Shown here: positions 23,648-31,148 of the stretch, piece by piece
Position numbering within the stretch: position 1 is the first letter of the stretch
Layout: every line of letters begins with the position of its first letter
Assembly (NCBI GenBank): GCA_012103605.1
Contig: WLWL01000010.1
Location: forward strand, 1-34,074
Direction: 5' to 3'
Length of the DNA: 34,074 nucleotides
Origin: Candidatus Nanopelagicales bacterium
GTDB lineage: Bacteria > Actinomycetota > Actinomycetes > S36-B12
The notes under the pieces: generated by a model
The model's input: only the letters and a program-made list of their open reading frames with translations
Database searches by the model: none
What the model was told of the DNA's origin: nothing
Program-made: the position numbers and the translations under genes

Positions 23648-24333
23648 TTCAGGCGGTGATTCTCGCGGCCGGCATGGGGACGCGCCTGGGACGACCGTTC
23701 CCTAAGCCACTCACCCCTTTGAGTGACGGGCGCACGATCATGGAGCAGCAGATCGACAATCTGCAGCAGGTATTCGGGGCCGATGTACGCATCACCACCG
23801 TGGTCGGCTTCAAACTCGATCTCATTCTCGAAGCCTTTCCCGATGTCACCTACATCTACAACGAGGCCTACGACCAAACGAACACCAATCGCAGCCTGCT
23901 GAAGGCTCTTCGACTCTCGACAGAGGGTGGGGTCCTGTGGATGAACGGAGATGTTGTCTTCGATCCACGAGTACTGGAGAAAGTCAGCGATCTGATGCAA
24001 GAGGACACGTCTTTCATCTGCGTCGACACTGCAGCAGTTGGCGACGAGGAGGTCAAATACACGGTCGATGACGACGGGTACGTCGACGAACTCTCCAAAC
24101 AAGTCGTCAATGCGCGCGGAGAGGCGGTCGGCATCAACTTCGTCAGTGCCAGCGACAAGCCGACCCTCATCGACCGACTGTCCGAGTGCTCCGACGCTGA
24201 CTACTTCGAGCGGGGCATCGAACTCGCTATCAGCCACGATTCCATGCGTGTCATGCCCGTGGATATCGGAGAGTTCTTCGCCGTCGAGGTCGATTTCGAA
24301 GAAGACCTCACCCGCGCCAACAAGTACCTCTAG
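23644..24333 (+). CDS. LicC-like sugar-alcohol/choline phosphate cytidylyltransferase family protein
   Basis: 229 residues, a single nucleotidyltransferase domain. The N-terminal signature ILAAGMGTRLGRPFPKPLTPL (residues 6-26) binds NTP; YIYNEAYDQTNTNRSLLKAL and LWMNGDVVFDPRV follow, the latter with the metal-binding Asp, and the end has MPVDIGEFFAVEVDFEEDL. The NxxYxxTN-type segment and the short length point to the LicC/inositol-phosphate cytidylyltransferase branch rather than to hexose pyrophosphorylases. It would activate a phospho-alcohol with CTP. The partner TagF-like gene overlaps by ATGA, and two CDP-alcohol phosphotransferases lie nearby, so CDP-polyol supply is the best inference. 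It converges on the GT4 gene with both stops in CTAG 24330-24333. Confidence 0.83.
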   Translation: MIQAVILAAGMGTRLGRPFPKPLTPLSDGRTIMEQQIDNLQQVFGADVRITTVVGFKLDLILEAFPDVTYIYNEAYDQTNTNRSLLKALRLSTEGGVLWMNGDVVFDPRVLEKVSDLMQEDTSFICVDTAAVGDEEVKYTVDDDGYVDELSKQVVNARGEAVGINFVSASDKPTLIDRLSECSDADYFERGIELAISHDSMRVMPVDIGEFFAVEVDFEEDLTRANKYL

Positions 24334-25463
24334 CGCATCGCTCGAGCGATCAGACGCTCCCACCGGTCCATGACAAGCGGTAACCGGTATTCACTCATCG
24401 CGCTTCGGGCGCGAGTTCGCACAGACTCGCGCCACGCATCATCAGTCATCGCTTGATCAAGACATCGCGCGAGAGCTCGGGAGTCCTCGCGGACAGACAA
24501 CATTCCCCAATCTCCGATGAGTTGTCGAACACCACTCGAACAATCGGTGGCAACGACCGGCACTTCATAGGCCTGCGCCTCGGCAATCACCAACGGCAGA
24601 CCTTCGGTACGGGAGGGGACGACCAAAAGATCAGCGCGGGACAAAACGCTCTCTGGGTCGTCGGTTGTTTCCTGCCATTCGATCCGGTCTTCGCCGGCGA
24701 GATCAACCGATTGAGCGTGCAGCCGGTCGCGGTCTGGTCCATCGCCCACAATTTGGAGTTTCCATCCCGGGTGCGCATCCGCCACCAGACTCCAGGCGTC
24801 GATGAGCACGTCGATGCCCTTCTCGGGGGAGAGTCGACCGAGATAGAGCAGCGTTCCCCCGCGATCCGATGGCGTACCGGGCTCTCGGGCAGCGAGGGAT
24901 TCCGGCCACACTGCGACGGGATTGGGCATCGTGACAACGTTGTTCAGGCCGGCACGCGTGAAGGCAGCACCGTCCTCGTTGGTCAAGGCGGTGAATACCG
25001 GAACCGTGCGATAAGCGCGAAGGATCCTGTCCAGATCCCGCCCAGAAGCCGCCGCGGCGTACGCACCGTGGTACTGGCCGACGACGATCCAACGATCTCG
25101 AACGTCGGGGCTCACCGCGGCAAGGGCGTCCGCAAGAATCTCCATGGCCCACACCTGCGCGGTGATGATGACCGCGCGCCCGCTGTCCTGCGACTTGAGA
25201 ATGTCCGCCATACCCGCGACCGCTTCCCTGCGTAACTGAGCACGGATCCTCTCGGTCTGCGTGGATTTCTTGGGCCACGTCTGGGGCATCAAAACCCGAG
25301 TTTCGTACTCGCCGCGGAACGGATGGGCTGGCTCGAACGGGGTAACCCCGACAACGAGAACCTCGTCACCGCGTGAACCAAACCCATCAGCGAGGACTCG
25401 CACCACCTTCTGCGCTCCCCCGAGTTCGTCGATGTTGTTCGCGCACAAGACGATTCGAGTCAT
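24330..25463 (-). CDS. GT4 family glycosyltransferase
   Basis: 377 residues, GT-B fold. The N-terminal domain opens with LCANNIDELGGAQKVVRVLADGF, the acceptor-side glycine loop. The C-terminal domain has LLYLGRLSPEKGIDVLIDAW, LQIVGDGPDRDRL and VVPSRTEGLPLVIAEAQAYEVPVVATDC, which contains the E-x7-E retaining-GT motif. Donor and acceptor are unknown; a hexose transferred from a nucleotide sugar to the polymer or its linkage unit is typical. It has no membrane helix. Its ATG overlaps the preceding stop as ATGA (25460-25463), making it the last of five co-directional glycosyltransferases from 31111 to 24330. Confidence 0.9.
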   Translation of the reverse strand: MTRIVLCANNIDELGGAQKVVRVLADGFGSRGDEVLVVGVTPFEPAHPFRGEYETRVLMPQTWPKKSTQTERIRAQLRREAVAGMADILKSQDSGRAVIITAQVWAMEILADALAAVSPDVRDRWIVVGQYHGAYAAAASGRDLDRILRAYRTVPVFTALTNEDGAAFTRAGLNNVVTMPNPVAVWPESLAAREPGTPSDRGGTLLYLGRLSPEKGIDVLIDAWSLVADAHPGWKLQIVGDGPDRDRLHAQSVDLAGEDRIEWQETTDDPESVLSRADLLVVPSRTEGLPLVIAEAQAYEVPVVATDCSSGVRQLIGDWGMLSVREDSRALARCLDQAMTDDAWRESVRTRARSAMSEYRLPLVMDRWERLIARAMR

Positions 25464-27562
25464 CGGCTTGCCGCCACAACGGAGTGGACAGCATCGATGA
25501 GGTCGGCTGTGGTTTCCACCACGTCGTAGCCGTCGGGCAGATTGGGAAGGAGGTAACGGCCGGCACCAGCGTCCGGACGAAAGACAAGCGACGGTCCGGC
25601 CGTGTCGATCAAGGACGGATCGTCGGTGATGATCAAATCGGCAGCATCGAGTACCTCGCCGAGCTGCATCGCTCGCGCATCACGAACTGATCCCCAGACG
25701 CGGGTCGGCACCGCCTCATCGATCTCGCCGGCAACGAGGAGATAGCAGGTCATCGCCATGTTCTGATCCCACAGGGTCAGATCGAGCGGCCAACTCTGCG
25801 GCCCTTCCGCCGAGGGTGCAGGGAGGTACGCCACGATCGGTCGCGAGCACTCGAGGTCCGTGACCCCGGGCAGCAGAGCCTGGCGAGCCCGAGAGAGTTC
25901 GTTTCCCGATCCCGGGAGTCGTCGACGAGCGGCATGCCCGGCTCGCCGCCCCCACGCGGCGGGCCCTCGGGCGCGCCGAGCGGGTCGCCAACTCACCGAC
26001 GCGCGCTCGCCGGGCAGCAGTTGGGCGCCCGCCGGTCGGTCGGCGTAAGCGACGCTCGGGATCGGCACGAAGACATCGTCGACGTTTACCTCCGGAGCCC
26101 TCAGGGCCGTGGTGTTGACACTCGCGCCACGACGAAGGCGGACGCCCAGGGACCCCTTATCCGGCTTCATCAACGGCCGGTGAATGTGTGCCATTAGTTG
26201 ACCCGAGCCGCGCCATCGGATCGCATTCGTCGCACCCGATGCGTCACGTTGCAGCGGGAGCGACGCGATCACCGTGCCCTGCCGATCGGACCACACCAGG
26301 TGCGCCTCGACATCACCCTCTAGATCGGACGCGAAATCCACGGTGTCCACCACGACGGACACGCGCGAGCGAGACACCGCGATCTCCCGTAGCTCGTGGA
26401 AGTAGCGGCGAACCGAAAAGGGCATGTCCAGCAGGTTCAGGTGTGAGACATCCAGCCATTCGCCGGCACTGCGATTCAGCACCGACTCCCCCGATCCAGT
26501 TGCCCACAATTCGCGCTGGTCATCACCGGAGCCTTCCCGGACGACGACGGTGTCGACGACCGATGCCCAGCGCTCCCAACGCATGGCACGCCGCAGCAGG
26601 TCGAGATCACCCGTCAGCAAGCCGTAGAAAGCAACACGCAGAGCCGGGCGGATGAAGTCGAAGGCACGCGGATCAACGTTTCGGGCGTACTCGCGGAATT
26701 CACCGGCCGCTTCCTCGGCAGCCTGGGGATGCGGATTCTCTCCGATCGCCGACAGATACAGGTATCCCTCGTGGCGAAGAAACTTGATGCTCTTAGCCAA
26801 CCGCAGTTCGTCGGAGGAATCTCTCAGCAGAACGTCCATCCGCCTGTTGATCTCCACACGATCGCGCACGTTTCGCATCTGCATGCGACCTTGCGTGATG
26901 GATGCCTCCTCGGCTTTGCGGTCGACGTTCCAGATGTAGACGGCGGCCTGGACAACACCAATGCGTTCCGCGGACAGAAAACACTGCAGAGTGAACACCT
27001 GATCCTCGAAGAGCAGACCGTCAGGGAACTGAATGTCGTGTTCAAGGAGGAAGGAACGTCGATAGATCTTGTTGACACTGATGGTGTCGTACAACAGTTC
27101 CGGCTCCTGCTCGAGACTAGAGATCAATCGGTCAGCGGCATGGAGTTCTGGTCGCCACCTCTTGTCTCGATCACGGGCCACGTCGTGGCGGATAGCCGTT
27201 CCGCAGACGACATCGGCGTCCCAGTCTTCGGCTGCTCGTAGCAACGTGGCGCATGCATGCATGTCGTATTCATCGTCGGAGTCGCAGAACATCACCCAGG
27301 GTGCACGGGCCATCCGAAGGCCATCGTTTCGCGGAGCGCTACATCCGCCCGAGTTCTCCGAACGTGTGAGGAGGCGAATCCGGGAGTCGTTGACGGCAAC
27401 GGACTCGACCAATTCGGCGGTTCCATCCGTCGAGGCATCGTCAACGACGATGATTTCGATGCCGCGCAACGATTGTCGACGAATCGATTCGAGTGCCCGC
27501 CCGATTCGTCCCACATCGTTGAAGCCGATGAGGACGACACTGACGACCGGCTCGTCGCTCAT
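25460..27562 (-). CDS. GT2 glycosyltransferase with degenerate TagF-like C-terminal domain
   Basis: 700 residues. Residues about 5-220 are a GT2 domain: VSVVLIGFNDVGRIGRALESI, EIIVVDDASTDGTAELVE, and the metal motif MFCDSDDEYD, then GLLFEDQVFTLQCFL as in TagX/CPS-type GT2. A helical region (220-350) and a beta-rich middle (about 350-520) follow. The last 140 residues resemble the second half of CDP-glycerol glycerophosphotransferases: RPIVAYLPAP where TagF has a YAPTW-type strand, VLDAADLIITDDPSLID in place of the DxSS site, and FRPDAGAGRYLLPNLPDGYDVVETTADLIDAV. The Lys-x-His-Pro motif seems lost, so this part is probably non-catalytic. ATGA overlaps couple it on both sides. Confidence 0.83.
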   Translation of the reverse strand: MSDEPVVSVVLIGFNDVGRIGRALESIRRQSLRGIEIIVVDDASTDGTAELVESVAVNDSRIRLLTRSENSGGCSAPRNDGLRMARAPWVMFCDSDDEYDMHACATLLRAAEDWDADVVCGTAIRHDVARDRDKRWRPELHAADRLISSLEQEPELLYDTISVNKIYRRSFLLEHDIQFPDGLLFEDQVFTLQCFLSAERIGVVQAAVYIWNVDRKAEEASITQGRMQMRNVRDRVEINRRMDVLLRDSSDELRLAKSIKFLRHEGYLYLSAIGENPHPQAAEEAAGEFREYARNVDPRAFDFIRPALRVAFYGLLTGDLDLLRRAMRWERWASVVDTVVVREGSGDDQRELWATGSGESVLNRSAGEWLDVSHLNLLDMPFSVRRYFHELREIAVSRSRVSVVVDTVDFASDLEGDVEAHLVWSDRQGTVIASLPLQRDASGATNAIRWRGSGQLMAHIHRPLMKPDKGSLGVRLRRGASVNTTALRAPEVNVDDVFVPIPSVAYADRPAGAQLLPGERASVSWRPARRARGPAAWGRRAGHAARRRLPGSGNELSRARQALLPGVTDLECSRPIVAYLPAPSAEGPQSWPLDLTLWDQNMAMTCYLLVAGEIDEAVPTRVWGSVRDARAMQLGEVLDAADLIITDDPSLIDTAGPSLVFRPDAGAGRYLLPNLPDGYDVVETTADLIDAVHSVVAASR

Positions 27563-28521
27563 CGGACACCCTTGAATTCCCGCACAGACTCGATGAGAAC
27601 ACCTGCCCGTGCGTCGAAGGAGTGTTCTGTCGCGATAGTCCTCGCTGCCTCCATACGGCGATCGCGACTCGGGAAAGTGTCGTCGACGGGTGCGCGCAGG
27701 ATGTCGACTAGGTGGTCCTCATCGGCGAACACGACGACGGCGTCACCGAAAACATCCTCCAGGCCGGCAGCGCTGTCGCTCACCACACGCGCACCCGTCG
27801 CCACCGCGTCGAAGAGGCGATTACTGAGAAAACCGTCGGCCGCCATTTCCGGATGATGGTCGTTCAACACGATTCCCGCGCCCGCGTACGCCGCGGGCAG
27901 ATCGTCATTGTCGAGAAACTCTCCCGTAATCTGACCGACGTCGATGAATTCTTCCCACCCCACGCCATAAACAGACAACTCGTCTGCACGATCAGAGGCG
28001 AGCGCCCCGCGGACGGCAGGACGGAACTGCCCGCGCGTCGAGCCAACGAACAGCAGCTCCGCTCCCGAGTCGGGTAGCGCAGCATCGGGAGAGAATCGAT
28101 CGGGGGCCGTTGCTTGCAGAAGAGGCGTCGAGGGCACTCCACCGGGCAACGTCCATGTCTGGCTCGCAACGAAGACCATGTCATAAGCGCGAGCTTCGGC
28201 TTCAGTGACGAGCTCCGGGTGGGAAATCACCCACAAGATCCACACGCCACTTCGCTGCGGTGGCGGCTCGACACCCCTGAGTCCACGAAGGACGACGACC
28301 ACATCATCGTTCGACCGTGGTGGTTGGTTTGCTCCCGAGCGGGGCACTACCGAGACCTGTTGCCCCTGACGTTGCAAAGCTGCCGCTAGATCTCGAGCAA
28401 ACCAGGTGTCGCCCCACTGCTCGCCTGCTTCACCTTTCGGTGCCGACGTGATGATCGTCCAGCGGTAGGCATCTGACCCAGAGCCCGATAGTCGATCCTT
28501 GAAGGCCCGCAGCACCCGCAT
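27559..28521 (-). CDS. CgeB-like GT-B glycosyltransferase
   Basis: 320 residues from ATG 28521; the frame is open further upstream but that would overlap the adjacent GT2 completely. The N-terminal domain has WGDTWFARDLAAALQRQGQQVSVV, and the C-terminal domain has LSNRLFDAVATGARVVSDSAAGLEDVFGDAVVVFADEDHLVDIL, the signature of the Glyco_trans_1_2 family (CgeB and related proteins). The sentence-like motif SNRLFDAVATGA corresponds to the nucleotide-sugar-binding end of GT-B enzymes. Substrate unknown. TGATG joins it to the GT2 gene before it and ATGA (27559-27562) to the one after, so it is an internal gene of the five-GT operon. Confidence 0.83.
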   Translation of the reverse strand: MRVLRAFKDRLSGSGSDAYRWTIITSAPKGEAGEQWGDTWFARDLAAALQRQGQQVSVVPRSGANQPPRSNDDVVVVLRGLRGVEPPPQRSGVWILWVISHPELVTEAEARAYDMVFVASQTWTLPGGVPSTPLLQATAPDRFSPDAALPDSGAELLFVGSTRGQFRPAVRGALASDRADELSVYGVGWEEFIDVGQITGEFLDNDDLPAAYAGAGIVLNDHHPEMAADGFLSNRLFDAVATGARVVSDSAAGLEDVFGDAVVVFADEDHLVDILRAPVDDTFPSRDRRMEAARTIATEHSFDARAGVLIESVREFKGVR

Positions 28522-29516
28522 CAGCGACCAGCTCCCCCGCGCAAGAACCCGGCACCCCAGGCTCCATGCATCGTGGCGAACACCGCGGGCAACCGTCGCA
28601 ACAGCGAGGCGTTTGCCGACTGCGAGGCGACCGAGGCGGAGGCCACGAGGTTGCCCACGGCATAGACCGTTGCCGGGGCCACACCCGCGATGACCAGGCC
28701 GCTGCGGCCTGTCACTACCCCGACAATGCACACCCCCAACCCGCCTGCAACGGAGGCAACGGTCACCGGTGCGGCGAGATATCTGAGCGAAAGTGTCTCA
28801 GGGTGGCGGCGAGCCACTTCGCGGCGCCACCGCCCGTAGTCGAAATATTGACGTGCGAGAGCTTTGATCGAGTTACGTGGTCGGTAGGTGACGGTGAGGT
28901 CGGGCGTGAAATACACGATCCCTCCGGAATCGCGAATGCGCAGATTCATTTCCCAGTCCTGCGCCCTCTCCATCGTCTCGTCATACCCGCCGACGCGCTC
29001 GAGTGCCGCGCGGCGAAAGCACCCGAGGTAGACCGTCAAGGCAGGGCCCTCGTCTCCACCCACGTGGAACGATGCTCCACCGACTCCGAACCGCGACGTC
29101 ATTGCTGTCGCCACCGCCTGTTCGAAGGGATCCGTTCCCTCTGCGGCCATTAGTCCGCCGACGTTGTCCGCTCCCGTGCGCTCCAGCACCGCAACGGCGG
29201 TGGAGATGTAGTCCGACGGGATCAGGGCGTGACCGTCGACCCGGACGACAACCTCGCCAGCCGACGCGCCGATAGCGGCATTCAATCCCGCGGGCGTGGA
29301 CCCACTCGGGTTGTCGACCACATGCACCTGGGTGAACTCCGTTGCCAGCGAGGAGGCAACGCGAGCGGTGTCGTCACGACTCGGGCCCACGGCGAGGACT
29401 ACCTCGAGATCCCCCTGGTAATCCTGGTCGAGTATGCCCCGCACCGCACCACCAAGGTGCCGCTCCTCGTTCACCACGGGCATGACGACGCTGACGCTCG
29501 GTAGTGGTGTCGTCAC
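28521..29516 (-). CDS. Membrane-associated GT2 glycosyltransferase (ExoA-like)
   Basis: 331 residues. The GT-A domain has SVSVVMPVVNEERHLGGAVRGILDQDY, VDNPSGSTPAGLNAAIGASAGEVVVRVDGHALI (Asp-Gly-His in the DXD place) and ERAQDWEMNLRIRDSGGIVYF. The C-terminal 90 residues contain two or three hydrophobic segments (APVTVASVAGGLGVCIVGVV and SGLVIAGVAPATVYAVGNLV), as in succinoglycan ExoA-type enzymes, so it is held at the inner membrane where it can act on a lipid-linked acceptor. The start is GTG 29516, overlapping the previous stop as GTGA. Second gene of the five-GT operon. Confidence 0.88.
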   Translation of the reverse strand: MTTPLPSVSVVMPVVNEERHLGGAVRGILDQDYQGDLEVVLAVGPSRDDTARVASSLATEFTQVHVVDNPSGSTPAGLNAAIGASAGEVVVRVDGHALIPSDYISTAVAVLERTGADNVGGLMAAEGTDPFEQAVATAMTSRFGVGGASFHVGGDEGPALTVYLGCFRRAALERVGGYDETMERAQDWEMNLRIRDSGGIVYFTPDLTVTYRPRNSIKALARQYFDYGRWRREVARRHPETLSLRYLAAPVTVASVAGGLGVCIVGVVTGRSGLVIAGVAPATVYAVGNLVASASVASQSANASLLRRLPAVFATMHGAWGAGFLRGGAGR

Positions 29517-31111
29517 GTCGCGGTCTCCGCGGTTCCCAGGGCGTGTGAGCGAAGCAAGCCCGGATACGTTGCCGTCGTTTTGGTCAGGAAATGACTCTCA
29601 TTCACCTGGGACGTGTTCGCTGAACCGTCGGCCGCACTGCGAACGTATGTGTAGCCGAGGCCATGCGTCCGATACACCAGACCGCCCGCCTCAAGTACGC
29701 GATCAAGCAGTGCCCGATCGACGGACTTGGGTACCGGTCGCCAACCTCCCACCTGGGCGAGGTCACCGGCGGAGATGAGCATGGTTCCGCCCGCGACGAA
29801 CTTCGCGAACCGCTCGGCCGGGTAGGTCGGACGAAACACGGTGGTGTCCGCGTGGGTCAGGTAGATCCAGTCCAGGGCTTTGCCGACGATCTGGGCACCG
29901 GAGTACATCCGAGCAAGAACGAGATCCCAGATGTGCGTCGCTGAGTAGAAATCGTCGTCATCCATCTTGGCTAGGAGTTCTCCCTCGGCCCGGGCGCTCG
30001 CGGCCGCGAGAGCGTGGCCCAGGGTCTGCTTGGGTGAGACACCCAGGACCACCAGGTCGCCGCTCCACCCAGCCAGGGACTGGTGAACATTCGGGGTGTG
30101 GTGGGAGACGAAGTCATCGTCGCCGTGCAAGACCACGATCACCTGAAGGTTCGGGTAGTCCTGGGCCCGCACCATCGAGAGTGCGTGGGCCAATCGGTCC
30201 GAACGATGAGAGGACAGCAAGATGCTCACGGTCGGCCACGGCGCCACGGCCGGCCACGGAGAGTGATGGCGAAGTGCATTCCGGCGACCAGTCACCGAGG
30301 CTTGCTGCCAGGCCAGAAAATCGCCGGGGTCCGGGAGTTCGTCGGCCGACTCAGCCAGCACTACGCCACACGCGGCAAGTTGCGTTCGCACATTCAGCGG
30401 CACGCTCGACGCATCGGTCACCGCCAAGATCGAACGCAGAGGTTTCACGTCTGTCGTGGTGATCCCATCGCAGTAGCGGTCGAGAATCTCCGCTGCGCTA
30501 CACACGTCGCCGATCACATCGCTACGCCGGCCGTGCGGGCGGTGAATCGACGGGTCCACCAGGACGTCGTGATCACCCCAGGAGTTCGCACCGACGCGAA
30601 CAACGATGTCCGCGTTGTCGTCGTCGACCACCGCATCGGTCCGAGCCAGCAATACATCGGTGCGCCGAACGTGAGGGTCGGTGTCGCGTTCGCTGACAAC
30701 GTCGCGCACGTGCTCGGCGAGCATGCCGTTAGCCGGGACCCCGGGCAACCAACTCGGAGCCGGGAAGCCAGACACCGTCGGTTGCAGCATCCGCACCATG
30801 GCAGACAAAACCGCCCCCGCGTCGCGCGGTTCGCGAAGGACCAGAGAGGCGTGAACGCCGTCCTTCTTCGTTCGCAGAGAAACGTCCTGCACCCCTGCGA
30901 TGCCCGGGTCCCCTGTCCACCCCATATGCGGGCGACGCCAGGTGTCCACTTCCACCTCGACGGCACTGACCGGCTCGGTGCCGATGGCGGCGGTCACCAA
31001 GGCTCGCAGGGCGCCCATATGGTCGGCACGCACGCTCCAGCGCGCTCCCGCCTCCGCCGACGCGCCGGCACGTCGGCGTACTCGGGTTCCCGGCACCGAG
31101 GGACTTGCCAT
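29513..31111 (-). CDS. GT2 glycosyltransferase with large N-terminal domain
   Basis: 532 residues. Residues 1-290 form a domain that I cannot assign; it has alternating strands (SAVEVEVDTWRRP, DVLLARTDAVV, DIVVRVGANSWGDHDVLVD) and no membrane helix. The GT2 domain begins near 292 (WPTVSILLSSHRSDRLAHALSMVRAQDYPNLQVIVV) and carries a DDDD cluster in LLAKMDDDDFYS near 383, then FVAGGTMLISAGDLAQVGGWRP. It is the first gene of the five-GT operon. ATG 31111 has TACTCT 6 nt before it and no Shine-Dalgarno, suggesting a leaderless transcript; the divergent UDP-glucose dehydrogenase gene begins 37 bp away. Which sugar it adds cannot be told. Confidence 0.83.
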   Translation of the reverse strand: MASPSVPGTRVRRRAGASAEAGARWSVRADHMGALRALVTAAIGTEPVSAVEVEVDTWRRPHMGWTGDPGIAGVQDVSLRTKKDGVHASLVLREPRDAGAVLSAMVRMLQPTVSGFPAPSWLPGVPANGMLAEHVRDVVSERDTDPHVRRTDVLLARTDAVVDDDNADIVVRVGANSWGDHDVLVDPSIHRPHGRRSDVIGDVCSAAEILDRYCDGITTTDVKPLRSILAVTDASSVPLNVRTQLAACGVVLAESADELPDPGDFLAWQQASVTGRRNALRHHSPWPAVAPWPTVSILLSSHRSDRLAHALSMVRAQDYPNLQVIVVLHGDDDFVSHHTPNVHQSLAGWSGDLVVLGVSPKQTLGHALAAASARAEGELLAKMDDDDFYSATHIWDLVLARMYSGAQIVGKALDWIYLTHADTTVFRPTYPAERFAKFVAGGTMLISAGDLAQVGGWRPVPKSVDRALLDRVLEAGGLVYRTHGLGYTYVRSAADGSANTSQVNESHFLTKTTATYPGLLRSHALGTAETAT

Positions 31112-31117
31112 GCAGCA

Positions 31118-31123
31118 AGAGTA
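31118..31123 (-). promoter_or_regulatory. Candidate leaderless -10 for the five-GT operon
   Basis: TACTCT on the minus strand, 6 nt (TGCTGC) before ATG 31111. Identical hexamer and spacing to the site before GTG 5640. Confidence 0.55.
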
Positions 31124-31136
31124 GAGGCGCTCTCGC

Positions 31137-31142
31137 TACGCT
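31137..31142 (+). promoter_or_regulatory. Candidate leaderless -10 for UDP-glucose dehydrogenase
   Basis: TACGCT on the plus strand, 6 nt (CGTGGC) before ATG 31149. No Shine-Dalgarno precedes the ATG. It lies back-to-back with the minus-strand site at 31118-31123. Confidence 0.55.
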
Positions 31143-31148
31143 CGTGGC

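Noticed and set aside
28522-28731. N-terminal extension of the CgeB-like glycosyltransferase
   Set aside because: Arg/Gly/Cys-rich shadow of the adjacent GT2 reading frame; ATG 28521 with TGATG coupling gives a family-like N-terminus.
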